Below, one piece after another: positions 48,947-58,180 of a stretch of DNA of 64,000 nucleotides. The position numbers and the translations under genes were made by a program. The notes below the pieces were generated by a model. It did not search any database and was not told the DNA's origin. It saw nothing but the letters and a program-made list of their open reading frames with translations. Position 1 is the first letter of the stretch. Every line of letters begins with the position of its first letter. The stretch comes from Anaerolineae bacterium (GTDB taxonomy: Bacteria > Chloroflexota > Anaerolineae > Aggregatilineales > Phototrophicaceae): contig JALHQT010000004.1 in the NCBI GenBank assembly GCA_022841825.1, forward strand, positions 310,001 through 374,000, given 5' to 3'.

Positions 48947-50363
48947 AGCTCAGAACCGCTATCCGCTCGTCCCCTCCCATGTACGGGCGCAGCGCCTCAG
49001 GAATCACGACACTGCCGTCCGCCTGCTGATAATTCTCCAGGATCGCGATGATGACACGCGGCGTCGCCAAGCCGCTGCCGTTGAGCGTGTGGACGAACTG
49101 TGTCCGCTTGCCTTCGGTTGGGCGGTATTTGATGTTTGAACGGCGCGCCTGGAACGCCTCGGTATTGCTGCAAGAGCTGACTTCCAGCCATTCGCCCACG
49201 CCAGGAGACCAGACTTCCAGGTCATACTTCTTGGTCGCACTGAAGCCGAGATCGCCCGTGACAATTTCGAGGCGGCGGAAGCGCAGCTTGAGCGCGCGCA
49301 GCACGTCAGACGCCGCTTCCGTCAGGCTCTCTAACTCCGCGTAGCTGGTCTCTGGCGTCGTGAACTTGTACAGCTCCACCTTTTCGAACTGGTGCACACG
49401 CTTGATGCCGCGCACGTCGCGCCCCGCCGCGGCTTTCTCTCTGCGGAAACAGGGCGTGTGCGCCGCGTAGTAGAGCGGAAGCTGCGCTTCGTCCAGGATT
49501 TCGTCGCGATGCAGGTTTGTGATCGCGATCTCCGCGGTCGGCAGCATATAGACTTCCGCATCCGGATCGTTGTAGACGACATCGCGGAACTTGGGGAACT
49601 GCCCTGCGCCGTACATCATCTCCTCGCGCACCATGTACGGCACATACAACTCGGTGAAACCATGTGCACGCGCGCTGTCGAGGAACAGGCTGATGAGCGC
49701 CCGTTGCAAGCGCGCCCCCATCCCTTTGAGCACATAAGCGCGGCTGCCGCTCATGCGCACGCCGCGTTCAAAGTCGATGATGCCGAGCGCCGGACCGATC
49801 TCCCAATGCGGCTTAACGTCAAAATCGTAGGTGCGTACCTCGCCTGCGGGGGGGTGGGCGATGTTGGCGGCTTCGCTTTCTGCGACTGGCACGCTGTCAT
49901 GCGGCAGGTTCGGAATCCAGAGCTGGTTCTCCAGCAGCGCGGCATCGACTTCGGCGATTTGCGCGTTGAGCGTCTCAACCCGTTCACCCATGCCTTTGAG
50001 CGCGTTCATCATTTCGTCCATCGCGTTCCCAGCGACTTCCCCGCTCACGCTGGCGGGCTGTTCGCCATCCATGACCTTTGCGGCGAGGTCGTATTCACCC
50101 TGGCGCACGAGCAGGGCGATGGCGGCAGCGCGCATGTTGCGGGTCGCGTCGTCGATCGTCTTGCTGCCGCGCAGCATTCCGACACCTTTGTTGAGCTTGT
50201 TGCGCGCTGCCTGGATCGTTTCGGATTCTGCCAGCAGCGTGCGACGCCGTCTGTCGAGATCGACGATGCTGTCGATGCGGGAGAGCGCGGCGCTGTCGAA
50301 TAATTTGCCGAGCTGGGTCTTCACCCCTTCAGGGTTGTCACGGATCAGATTGATGTCGATCAT
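48945..50363 (-). CDS. serS: Seryl-tRNA synthetase
   Basis: 472 residues. The N-terminal ~110 residues are the long helical tRNA-binding arm (a coiled coil with an insert relative to E. coli). The class II core follows: motif 2 FRREKAAAGRDVRGIKRVHQFEKVE, VSSCSNTEAFQARRSNIKYR, and motif 3 NGSGLATPRVIIAILENYQ. It charges tRNA-Ser and tRNA-Sec. GGAGG lies ten bases before the start, inside the end of the small upstream gene, which ends two bases earlier. No T-box is present. Confidence 0.97.
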   Translation of the reverse strand: MIDINLIRDNPEGVKTQLGKLFDSAALSRIDSIVDLDRRRRTLLAESETIQAARNKLNKGVGMLRGSKTIDDATRNMRAAAIALLVRQGEYDLAAKVMDGEQPASVSGEVAGNAMDEMMNALKGMGERVETLNAQIAEVDAALLENQLWIPNLPHDSVPVAESEAANIAHPPAGEVRTYDFDVKPHWEIGPALGIIDFERGVRMSGSRAYVLKGMGARLQRALISLFLDSARAHGFTELYVPYMVREEMMYGAGQFPKFRDVVYNDPDAEVYMLPTAEIAITNLHRDEILDEAQLPLYYAAHTPCFRREKAAAGRDVRGIKRVHQFEKVELYKFTTPETSYAELESLTEAASDVLRALKLRFRRLEIVTGDLGFSATKKYDLEVWSPGVGEWLEVSSCSNTEAFQARRSNIKYRPTEGKRTQFVHTLNGSGLATPRVIIAILENYQQADGSVVIPEALRPYMGGDERIAVLS

Positions 50364-50365
50364 GG

Positions 50366-50515
50366 TTATTTTTCCTCCTGGCGGCGGCGATTTCCGGGTA
50401 AGGGGCGATTAAAGTCTGCATACAGGCGTACGCCTGCGGCTGCCAGACCGATGACGATGACGACCAAAATGACGGTATCAAAGAACTCCGGACTCAGGCT
50501 GCGTAAGAACTCCAT
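50366..50515 (-). CDS. 49-residue single-pass membrane protein upstream of serS
   Basis: ATG at 50515 is preceded by GGAGGTGA at good spacing, one of the best ribosome binding sites in the window. The protein has a helix at ~14-31 (DTVILVVIVIGLAAAGVRLY) and a basic tail (NRPLPGNRRRQEEK). It ends two bases before serS, and its last codons contain the serS Shine-Dalgarno, so translation is linked. The function is unknown; a membrane-associated regulator or simple translational leader is possible. Confidence 0.75.
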   Translation of the reverse strand: MEFLRSLSPEFFDTVILVVIVIGLAAAGVRLYADFNRPLPGNRRRQEEK

Positions 50516-50575
50516 CGTAAGTCACCTCCAGGTATGCAAGCGATGGGTGCCATGCTGCTGATGACTCATCGCGCT

Positions 50576-50613
50576 AAAAACAAAAACGCCTCGCCTGAGA
50601 AATCGGCGAGGCG
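50576..50613 (-). terminator. Terminator of the PAS kinase gene
   Basis: CGCCTCGCC (50587-50595) and GGCGAGGCG (50605-50613) form a 9-bp stem. On the minus strand it is followed by TTTTTGTTTTT. It ends the lysS-kinase transcript 37 bases after the stop codon. Confidence 0.93.
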
Positions 50614-50650
50614 CAGTCAACACTGGCTCACAGCACTCAGGCGGTGGGCG

Positions 50651-51781
50651 TTAGGGCGACGACGACTGGTCAGGGGTGGATTCTTCGCGCCATGCGGGCA
50701 GGCGCAGGCTGAATGTCGTCCCGCTTCCCTCATGACTTTCGAACCACAATTGACCGTTCATCGCTTCAATCTCGTATCTGCACAGGTAGAGGCTCAAGCC
50801 ATACCCAAATTCGCTGATGATCTGCGGCTGGCGCGCACGTTCAAACGGCGCAAATACGCGCTCTAATTCGCTCGTGCGTACCCCGTACCCCTCGTCGGTG
50901 ATGTCAATCTGCACGGTTGAGTCGCGCTGACCCGCAAATGCAACGATCTTAATCGGGGTGCCACGCATGCTGTACATAATAGCATTGCGCAAAATGTCAC
51001 GCAAGGTGAGCGTGAGGTAGTGCTGCGAGGCAGCGACAGACAGGTGTGGCGGGATAATCCGCTTGATGCGGGCGCGAAAGCCGTCGGTCTCGGTTTCCGG
51101 GTCGATCAGCGGCGTTTCGTCGAGCGCTTCCAGAAAATCCTCGAAGAAGTCGCTCAGGACAATGGCGCGCTGATCGGCGCTGATCAGTTCACGGATGCGC
51201 CCTGTGCGGATGTTCTGCAATCGGGCGGTCATGTTCGTCAGGCTGCCCAGGCGGAACATATGCACGCCGATGATCCGTGCGAAACCGCTGATTCGGCGCG
51301 CAAGCTGTTCCGGGTTTTGCCCTGGTTTGGCGGCGCTCTTGAGGATCAGGTCGGCGTGTCCGTTGGTCGCCGTAATCGCGTCGTCCACTTCTTTCAGGTA
51401 ATGCCCCATGATGTCGTTGAGCGCCGTCCAGTCCGGGATCTCGATGGTGATCATGGTATAGACTTCGCCCGTTCTACCATGAAGCGCCGCCGCCCATCCC
51501 GAGATCAGCTCGCCGCTGCGAACGAGATGAAAGCGCTCCGCGCGTTCCCCCGTCAGCGCACGCGCCCGGATCGCATCAAGCTCGCCGTCACCCTGCACTA
51601 AGTACCGCTCGAAATAGCTGGATGCTGCACGCCAGCCTTCGGCTCGGATCATGCGCATATCCGTGCCGAGAAACGTGCGGGCGGACTGATTCATCATGAC
51701 AAGGCGGTTGGCACTGTCAAAGATCAGCGTCGGCTGTCGCATTCCTTCGAGGGTGACCTGGATGTCAAGATCGCGGTTCAT
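50651..51781 (-). CDS. PAS-domain sensor kinase-like protein
   Basis: 376 residues, cytoplasmic. An N-terminal PAS-like domain (~8-115: TLEGMRQPTLIFDSANRLVMMNQSARTFLGTD) is followed by a helical segment with a possible phosphoacceptor His in GHYLKEVDDAI, and then HATPase_c with N-box ILRNAIMYS, G1 DEGYGV and G2 FGYGLSLYLCRY, ending GSGTTFSLRLP. It begins seven bases after lysS on the same strand and is closed by a terminator, so it is expressed from the lysS transcript. No response regulator adjoins it. The kinase substrate is unknown. Confidence 0.88.
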   Translation of the reverse strand: MNRDLDIQVTLEGMRQPTLIFDSANRLVMMNQSARTFLGTDMRMIRAEGWRAASSYFERYLVQGDGELDAIRARALTGERAERFHLVRSGELISGWAAALHGRTGEVYTMITIEIPDWTALNDIMGHYLKEVDDAITATNGHADLILKSAAKPGQNPEQLARRISGFARIIGVHMFRLGSLTNMTARLQNIRTGRIRELISADQRAIVLSDFFEDFLEALDETPLIDPETETDGFRARIKRIIPPHLSVAASQHYLTLTLRDILRNAIMYSMRGTPIKIVAFAGQRDSTVQIDITDEGYGVRTSELERVFAPFERARQPQIISEFGYGLSLYLCRYEIEAMNGQLWFESHEGSGTTFSLRLPAWREESTPDQSSSP

Positions 51782-51788
51782 GTCCTCA

Positions 51789-53318
51789 TCACTTCTGTTC
51801 CGCACGCAGGTGCGGATAGAGCAGCACATCGCGGATGCTGTCCTGGTCGGTCAGCAGCATGACCAAGCGGTCAATCCCCATGCCAAAACCTCCATTGGGC
51901 GGCATCCCGTAGCGCATGGCGCGCAGGTAGTCCTCATCGAGCGGTGTCTCGTCGTCATCCCCCTGGCGGAAGGTCGTCGCCATCTCCAGAAAGCGGGCTT
52001 CCTGGTCGCGCGGGTCGTTCAGCTCGGTGAAGGCGTTGCCCATTTCCATGCCCGCGATGTAGAACTCGAAGCGTTCGACATGCAGGTCGTCGTACGCCAC
52101 GCGCTTGGCGAAGGGCGAAATATCGCGCGGGTAGTCCATGATGATGGTCGGCTGAATGAGCTTAGGCTCGACCGACTCGCCAAGCAGATGCTCGACCAGC
52201 TTGCCCCAGGGCTGCCCCGGTTTGACGGTGATGCCGCGCTCACGCATGACGGTTTCCAGCGCGTCGCGCTTACGGTAGTCCATATAATCGATGCCCGTCT
52301 CTTCGCGGATGGCATCGCGCATGGTGATGCGCTTCCAGGGTGGCGTGAAGTCGATAGCGTGACCGCGCCAGGTCGTCTGCATCGTTCCGTTGACCTGCTG
52401 CGCGGTATGCGATACGAACTGCTCCGTGAGTTCCATGACATCCTGATAATCGATATATGCCTTATAGAACTCTAGCATCGTAAACTCAGTATTGTGCTTA
52501 AAGCTCACGCCTTCGTTGCGAAAGTCGCGTCCGATTTCGTACACCGCGTCGAATCCGCCGACGAGCAGGCGCTTGAGATACAGCTCAAAGCTGATGCGCA
52601 GGTACAGATCCTGGTCGAGCTGATTGTGATGGGTGATGAATGGGCGGGCGGCGGCACCCCCATAGACGGGTTGAAGAATGGGGGTTTCGACTTCCAGGAA
52701 CCCGCGCGCATCGAAGAACTGGCGCAGCGCCTGCATCACCTTCGCACGCTTCTGAAAGACCGCGCGCACGTTCTGATTGACGGCGAGGTCGGCGTAGCGC
52801 TGGCGGTAGCGTGCTTCGACATCGGTGAATTCGCCGTATTCGACGACGCTGCCATCCTCAAGCTCCTGGCGTTTGATGACCGGCAACGGGCTGAGGGATT
52901 TCGCCAGCAGGGTCAGGCTCGACGCGCGCACACTGATTTCGCCCGCCTGGGTGCGCATCATCGTCCCGCTCGCCTGGACGAAGTCGTCGCTATCGATTAA
53001 CTTGTCCTTGACCAGATCGTAGGTGGCATCACCCAGCTCGTTGACGCGCAGGAACAACTGCACACGAGCCGTCTCGTCTTCGATGTGCATGAACGACACT
53101 TTGCCCTTCAGGTTGACGCGTCGAATGCGCCCACAGACCGTCACTTCGACAGGTGCTGCTGCTTCGCCGAGCGCCTCCTGCGCCTCGTATGCCGCCACCG
53201 CCTGCGCCGCCGTATGGGTGCGCTGGACGCGCGCGGGGAAAGGTTCGATATTTCGGGCTTCGAGCGCTTGGACTCTTTCCAGGCGGTCCACTTCCAGACG
53301 ATTCGGTTCCCAGACCAT
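51789..53318 (-). CDS. lysS: Lysyl-tRNA synthetase, class II
   Basis: 509 residues from ATG 53318. The N-terminal OB-fold ([33 protein letters not shown], ~65-100) binds the Lys anticodon. The class II catalytic core has motif 2 [30 protein letters not shown] and motif 3 [19 protein letters not shown]. Length and motifs are standard. greA lies upstream behind a terminator, and the PAS kinase gene lies seven bases downstream. Confidence 0.97.
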   Translation of the reverse strand: MVWEPNRLEVDRLERVQALEARNIEPFPARVQRTHTAAQAVAAYEAQEALGEAAAPVEVTVCGRIRRVNLKGKVSFMHIEDETARVQLFLRVNELGDATYDLVKDKLIDSDDFVQASGTMMRTQAGEISVRASSLTLLAKSLSPLPVIKRQELEDGSVVEYGEFTDVEARYRQRYADLAVNQNVRAVFQKRAKVMQALRQFFDARGFLEVETPILQPVYGGAAARPFITHHNQLDQDLYLRISFELYLKRLLVGGFDAVYEIGRDFRNEGVSFKHNTEFTMLEFYKAYIDYQDVMELTEQFVSHTAQQVNGTMQTTWRGHAIDFTPPWKRITMRDAIREETGIDYMDYRKRDALETVMRERGITVKPGQPWGKLVEHLLGESVEPKLIQPTIIMDYPRDISPFAKRVAYDDLHVERFEFYIAGMEMGNAFTELNDPRDQEARFLEMATTFRQGDDDETPLDEDYLRAMRYGMPPNGGFGMGIDRLVMLLTDQDSIRDVLLYPHLRAEQK

Positions 53319-53340
53319 CACGATCCTCGATTGCGGTACA

Positions 53341-53374
53341 AATAAAAACCCCGCAGGACATTCTACGGGGTTTT
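53341..53374 (-). terminator. Terminator of greA
   Basis: AAAACCCCG (53345-53353) pairs with CGGGGTTTT (53366-53374). On the minus strand it is followed by TTTTATTTG. It lies 28 bases past the greA stop and before the lysS start at 53318, so lysS needs its own start or read-through. Confidence 0.85.
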
Positions 53375-53402
53375 GAGCGCTTAGCAATGTTCAGCCGGGG
53401 CG

Positions 53403-53879
53403 TTAGTGGATCGCCTTGATTGCGAAGACGATTTCGCCTGCCGGGGCGTTTACTTTCACGTGGTCGCCGACTTTGGCACCGATCAGTGCCTTGCCGAGTG
53501 GGCTTTCCACGGAAATCTTGCCTTCGGACGGGTCTGCTTCTGCCGAGCCGACAAGATAATAGATTTCCTTGTCGCTGGTGCCTTTTTCCTGCACCGTCAC
53601 GCGCGCGCCGACCGCGACGACATCCTTCTTGCCGGAGGCATGTTCGATGATCTCCGCGCTGCTGAGGATACCCTCCAGGCGCAGAATTTCGCCCTCGACG
53701 AACGCCTGCTCATTTTTGGCGTCCTCGTACTCGGCATTCTCGCTCAGATCGCCGCCTTCTTCCATCGCCATACGCAGACGGTCCGCGACTTCAGAGCGGC
53801 GAACCTCACGCAGATGCTTCAGGCGGTTATCAAGCTCCTTGTAGCCTTCGGGCGTTAGATACTCTGTCTGGTTGCTCAT
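53403..53879 (-). CDS. greA: Transcription elongation factor GreA
   Basis: 158 residues, normal length. GreA enters the secondary channel of RNA polymerase and stimulates cleavage of backtracked RNA. The N-terminal coiled coil carries LSENAEYEDAKNEQ with the acidic tip residues Asp and Glu. The C-terminal FKBP-like domain has ISVESPLGKALIGAKVGDHVKVNAPAG. GGGAG lies upstream of the ATG. Confidence 0.97.
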   Translation of the reverse strand: MSNQTEYLTPEGYKELDNRLKHLREVRRSEVADRLRMAMEEGGDLSENAEYEDAKNEQAFVEGEILRLEGILSSAEIIEHASGKKDVVAVGARVTVQEKGTSDKEIYYLVGSAEADPSEGKISVESPLGKALIGAKVGDHVKVNAPAGEIVFAIKAIH

Positions 53880-54217
53880 GCCCGTGCGTCTCCCTACGAA
53901 ATATTCCTTAACGCTTATGCCCTAAAACCACAAAGACACAGCTTTTGCTGTGCCGCACAACTCGCGCAGACGGGTTAGGGGGATAAGGTCGCTCGTGAGG
54001 GGAAAGGTAACACACATTAAGGCGAAAGTAAAGACCATCGCCTCCTAAAAGTGACAAAAATCGTGTTCATGAGCGTCACCGCGCACAGGCTGGACATCCA
54101 CTCAATTCCTCCCCTTACTTCGCGCGCGGATCGTGAGCGGGCGACCTCGTGCCTCATGCGAGAAGACCTGGGTTATCATGAGTGGGTTGGAACGCAGGCT
54201 GTCGGGGGTGATCACGC
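53880..54217. other. 338-base gap between divergent greA and YfhO-like genes
   Basis: I see no convincing gene here. A small stem CACAGC-TTTT-GCTGTG lies near 53940, and GGGGGTGA before the YfhO-like ATG serves as its ribosome binding site. The open frame at 54051-54242 overlaps the next gene start and has no protein-like features. Promoters for both genes must lie here, but no strong -35/-10 pair stands out. Confidence 0.5.
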
Positions 54218-56305
54218 ATGTCGGAGCGAAGCCTTGCTGTAACGCCCAAGCTGGTCACGGCGGCTGAGTTAGCGCTGATCGTGTTTGCGGCGCTCACGCT
54301 GCACTGGAACATGATCGCTGCACCTCCTGGGGAGCGCCTGTTCGGGCATGAGACGGAATGGCTGACGAGTTCGGTTCATCTAGCGCACCTGTCGCTGCGC
54401 GATTATGGCTATCTCCCGCTGTGGCAGCCCTACAATGAGTTTGGCGAGCCGCTGATCGACAGCCCTTTTTCGTTCATCTTAAATCCACTGAGTGCCGTTC
54501 CGTCGCTACTGATGGGTGGCAATCTCGGCATTCGCGTGAGTGTCGTACTTTACGCGGTGTTCGCCGGGATGGGCGGTTGGTTTCTGGCACGTCTTCTAAA
54601 CTTTGGCGTGCTGGCACGGCTGCTGCTGGCGCTGCTGATGGTCGGCAAGGGGAACATGGTGGCGGCAACGGGGATGGGCTTCTTTCAGCTCGGCGTTGCA
54701 CAGGCATATTTCCCGTGGATCGTCGGCGCGGCAATCGCGACCCTGCGTATTCCCCACGCACGTTGGCATGTCGCCCTGCTTGCGGTGCTGCTCACGCTGC
54801 TGTTCTGGGCAGGCAACATCTGGTATACGCTGCCGATTTTGTTCACGCTGCTGCTGCTGACCATCCTTCACATTCTGCCAGGTGCACGCGGGCGCTGGGA
54901 CTTCGCTGCGCTGCGCAGGATGTTTGTGGCGGGGATGCTCACGCTTGGGCTATCGGCGGCGACGCTGCTCCCGATCTTCGTCCAGCGCGACTTCATCGGG
55001 GAGCATAAGCCGGAGGCAGAGGCGGGCGCGGTGGTCGATCCGATCACGATTGCCCGCCTTTTCTTCGCGGACGGCGCAGACTTGTTCGACGAAGAAGAGC
55101 TGTTGTACGTCCCGCAGTTCTACTATTCCTACGTGATGCCGTTCTGGTTCTTTGCCCTGGCGATGGCACTGCTCCCGCCGATTGGCGCGCTTCGCGCTTT
55201 TCAGCGCTCTGGTGTTCCTGAGGCATGGCGCATTACCTTGCCTGCATTGATCTTGCTGATCGGCACGTTTATCTGGGGGGTAGGGGGAAATCCGCTGGTG
55301 GTTTGGCTGTACGATGTTGTGCCCGGTCTGGCGCGCTGGCGGTTTGTCGGACGGGCGCTCGCCCTGACTTCGTTCTGGCTAATCCTCCTGGTCGCCATGC
55401 GCGTTGACAACGTCTGGAAGGTACTGCTGGATGCGGATTGGCTTCAGTCACGTCTGCCGCCTGCCCAGGTGCGGGCTGTACAACGCAATCTTGCCTTGAT
55501 CATGTCTGTGGTCGCGCTGGCTGCCATCGTGCCTGTATTCACGGCTGCCCGCGAATATACTCAGACGCGCCCATTGAACCCGCATGAAAGCGTCTGCCTC
55601 GGCTGGCTGCGCATGCAGTATCCCAGCCGTGAACTTGCGGTCTGGCGTTTCGGCTATGAAGTGACCACGCCTTTCCTCGACAACCGGATTCGCCAGGTCG
55701 ATATTGAGGCAGACTATGCAGCGCTGCCGATGGCGTGGACGATAGGGCAGATCGATCTCACACAGTCACCCGCTGAATTTGGAATCGACTGGTTTGAAGA
55801 TGACGCTGCAACCCTGGAAGAACGCGGTTATCGCCCTGTCGTAGACAGTCTGCGATCAATGGGGCATTCGTGCCTCTATCGTCTGCCGGACGCGCTTCCC
55901 TACGCCTATTCGATACCGTTGGAGACGATTGGATCGGTCTCAGGCGAGGCGCTTGACGCGCGGCTGACAACGCCTCTGACAAGCGTGCAGCGTTATCCTG
56001 ACCGCATCCGGGTCTATTCCGCTGCCGATTCTGCCCGCGCGCTGGTCGTCACGTTACAGGAACGCGCGTATCCTGGCTGGCAGGTGGAGGTGGATGGACG
56101 ACCTGCACAACTGGAGTCGGTTGGGGGGCAGGTGGGTGTCGTGCTGCCGCCGGGGGATGCCATTCACGCAATCACCTTCGCCTACCGCCCGCCGCTCTTT
56201 TTTGTCGGCGGCGGGATTACGCTTGCTAGTGCGCTCATTTGCGCTGGCTACCTCCTGCGTTGGGACAAGCGATTTCGAACCCGGCGCAAGTCTGACGTTC
56301 CGTAA
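54218..56305 (+). CDS. YfhO-like polytopic membrane protein
   Basis: 695 residues with about 11-12 membrane helices over ~15-480 and again at the end. PLWQPYNEFGEPLIDSPFSFILNPLSAVPSLL recalls the first outer loop of GT-C-like and YfhO proteins, and the tail LQERAYPGWQVEVDGRPAQLE followed by a last helix is typical of YfhO. YfhO in Bacillus is needed for lipoteichoic acid glycosylation, and a role in surface glycan assembly is therefore possible here. The start ATG 54218 has GGGGGTGA upstream. No nucleotide-sugar transferase lies beside it. Confidence 0.85.
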   Translation: MSERSLAVTPKLVTAAELALIVFAALTLHWNMIAAPPGERLFGHETEWLTSSVHLAHLSLRDYGYLPLWQPYNEFGEPLIDSPFSFILNPLSAVPSLLMGGNLGIRVSVVLYAVFAGMGGWFLARLLNFGVLARLLLALLMVGKGNMVAATGMGFFQLGVAQAYFPWIVGAAIATLRIPHARWHVALLAVLLTLLFWAGNIWYTLPILFTLLLLTILHILPGARGRWDFAALRRMFVAGMLTLGLSAATLLPIFVQRDFIGEHKPEAEAGAVVDPITIARLFFADGADLFDEEELLYVPQFYYSYVMPFWFFALAMALLPPIGALRAFQRSGVPEAWRITLPALILLIGTFIWGVGGNPLVVWLYDVVPGLARWRFVGRALALTSFWLILLVAMRVDNVWKVLLDADWLQSRLPPAQVRAVQRNLALIMSVVALAAIVPVFTAAREYTQTRPLNPHESVCLGWLRMQYPSRELAVWRFGYEVTTPFLDNRIRQVDIEADYAALPMAWTIGQIDLTQSPAEFGIDWFEDDAATLEERGYRPVVDSLRSMGHSCLYRLPDALPYAYSIPLETIGSVSGEALDARLTTPLTSVQRYPDRIRVYSAADSARALVVTLQERAYPGWQVEVDGRPAQLESVGGQVGVVLPPGDAIHAITFAYRPPLFFVGGGITLASALICAGYLLRWDKRFRTRRKSDVP

Positions 56306-56369
56306 AGTCTCGATGCGCATGGGGACGCGCCTGGCGCATCCCCAACACAACTGCCGTTCAGAAATTTGC

Positions 56370-58049
56370 TCAATTCACCCCTGGAAATGGTGCCGGGGTC
56401 CCGCTGATGGTCAAGCCGTTTTCCGTGACTGAGTGGTGACCCGTCGCGCCGCGCGGTCGAACACCTTCAACCGCTTCGATCTGCGGCGAGCCATCGCCTT
56501 CGACGCAGCGCACGGAAAAAGTATGGTCGCCTTCTGCGAAAGCCCAGTCAAAGCGCCATATCGTCCAGGTGCGGTCGCCGATCGGGGCGCGCAGTTGTGC
56601 GGGCTGCCATTCGCCCTCATCCACACTCACTTCGACCGCCGAGACTCCGCGATCTCCCGACCAGGCGATGCCGCCGATGGGGATACGCACCTCGTCGCCC
56701 AGGCTGTAGGCAGCTTCGACCGCGACGGTATCGATCACTGAAGTGGCACGCACGCGCGCTACTTTGTCCCAGCCGCGTCGTACCCAGTAACCTTCCTGGT
56801 CTTCCGCGAGGATCTCGATGCCGGTGATCCACTTGGGCTGCTTCATGCCATAGAGGTCAGGAATATGAATGCGGATGGGGAAACCATGCTCGGTCGTCAG
56901 GGGTTTTTCTTCCCAGTAGTAGGCGAGCATGATGCGCGGATCATTGTTGATTTGCTCCAGCGAGATCGTCTCGTCAAAGCCGTCTGCAGAGGTGATCTTG
57001 AGGTATGCCGCGTTTTCTGGCAGCGGGACATCCTGCAAGAGCGTCTGCATCCGTACGCCCGTCCATTTGGTCGTGCTGATCAGGTCCCCCGCGACGCGGT
57101 TGGAAATGCACGACATGGTGATAAATGCCTCGACCGCATCGTATCCTTTGATCTCGTCGAGCGTGAACTCTGCCAGGACTTCCTGGCTGCCGCCCAGGCT
57201 GCTGGTGAAGGGCAGTACCCAGTCTTCCTCCTTGATCGTGGGGGGAATCAGGCTGATGTCGATGCGATAGTGGTCTTCGACGGGCGTGACTTCCGGGCGC
57301 GTGCCGGGCGCGGGCTGCACGGGATCATTCGCATTGGGAAGCGTGGGGTCGCTCACTGCCTGCGCGACAGCCTGCGCTTCAACAGGCGTGGAGGGTGCGG
57401 TATCGCGGTTGAGGAGTGCGTTCAGACCCGCGCCGACGACCGTCAAAGTCGCCGATGCGGTGCCGAGGGTGACGAGGAATTGGCGGCGGTCAATCCGGAC
57501 GACATCATCGGTTGTGCTCTTTTCGTCTCGGCTTGCCAGCAGCCTGCCGTAGACCCAGGCGTGCGCGATTCCCCAGCCGACGAACAGGAGGAGCAGCCAG
57601 AGCGCGCCGACAATCTTCGGTTCGACGGTGGTCGTCACGCCGAATGCCTGGCTGATGAGCGCCATGGGGATGCCGACGATCAACCCGCCGATGATACCGG
57701 CGGTTGGCAAGGTGCGGCGCTCAACTCGGTTGAATACCCAGAAGAAAATGACGCCTGAGATGATGCCGATGATGAAGATCAATCCGACTGCCATCGCCGT
57801 TTCGACCTGCTTGGCGACCTCGTCAACACGACCGAGATTGAGACCGATGATGACATCGACCATGCGCTGAATTGTGAAGACCAGAAGTTCGCCGGGCGTC
57901 AGATCGCGCACGGGGTTGAAGAAGTCGGAAGGCAGGAAAGGCAGCCCTGCCAGGCGTTGACCAAGCGTGATGATCGCCAACAGGGGGGCAGTCAACAGCG
58001 CGCCGACAAGCGCACCGAGCAACAGACTGGGTTTGCGTGACATAGACAT
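56370..58049 (-). CDS. Polytopic sulfite-oxidase-fold Moco protein with internal Tat motif
   Basis: About 559 residues from ATG 58049 (GAGG six bases upstream). Four membrane helices (~8-30, 87-105, 115-135, 146-168) precede DRRQFLV at 187-193, a twin-arginine motif, and a fifth helix (~193-212). The Moco domain at ~255-450 has ligand Cys314 in TMSCISN, and a dimerisation-like Ig domain closes the protein (VSVDEGEWQPAQLR). The likely reading is insertion of helices 1-4 by Sec and export of the folded Moco domain by Tat, as reported for actinobacterial Rieske and Moco proteins. The electron partner and substrate are unknown. Confidence 0.92.
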   Translation of the reverse strand: MSMSRKPSLLLGALVGALLTAPLLAIITLGQRLAGLPFLPSDFFNPVRDLTPGELLVFTIQRMVDVIIGLNLGRVDEVAKQVETAMAVGLIFIIGIISGVIFFWVFNRVERRTLPTAGIIGGLIVGIPMALISQAFGVTTTVEPKIVGALWLLLLFVGWGIAHAWVYGRLLASRDEKSTTDDVVRIDRRQFLVTLGTASATLTVVGAGLNALLNRDTAPSTPVEAQAVAQAVSDPTLPNANDPVQPAPGTRPEVTPVEDHYRIDISLIPPTIKEEDWVLPFTSSLGGSQEVLAEFTLDEIKGYDAVEAFITMSCISNRVAGDLISTTKWTGVRMQTLLQDVPLPENAAYLKITSADGFDETISLEQINNDPRIMLAYYWEEKPLTTEHGFPIRIHIPDLYGMKQPKWITGIEILAEDQEGYWVRRGWDKVARVRATSVIDTVAVEAAYSLGDEVRIPIGGIAWSGDRGVSAVEVSVDEGEWQPAQLRAPIGDRTWTIWRFDWAFAEGDHTFSVRCVEGDGSPQIEAVEGVRPRGATGHHSVTENGLTISGTPAPFPGVN

Positions 58050-58180
58050 AATGTCCTCAGATAGAGAGAGTGTTTGGCAGGACTGTACAAGCGCAAGATT
58101 ACACGCAGATGACACGCCGATGCGCATTTGGTTGGTTTTTTGGCATTTCCGCTCTAGAATCTCCTGCTGGCTTTTCTCAT

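Noticed and set aside
50364-50530. Possible T-box leader before serS
   Set aside because: The region is occupied by a small ORF; no T-box sequence or specifier hairpin is seen.
54051-54242. 63-codon plus-strand frame before the YfhO-like gene
   Set aside because: Overlaps the next start, has no ribosome binding site and an unprotein-like sequence.
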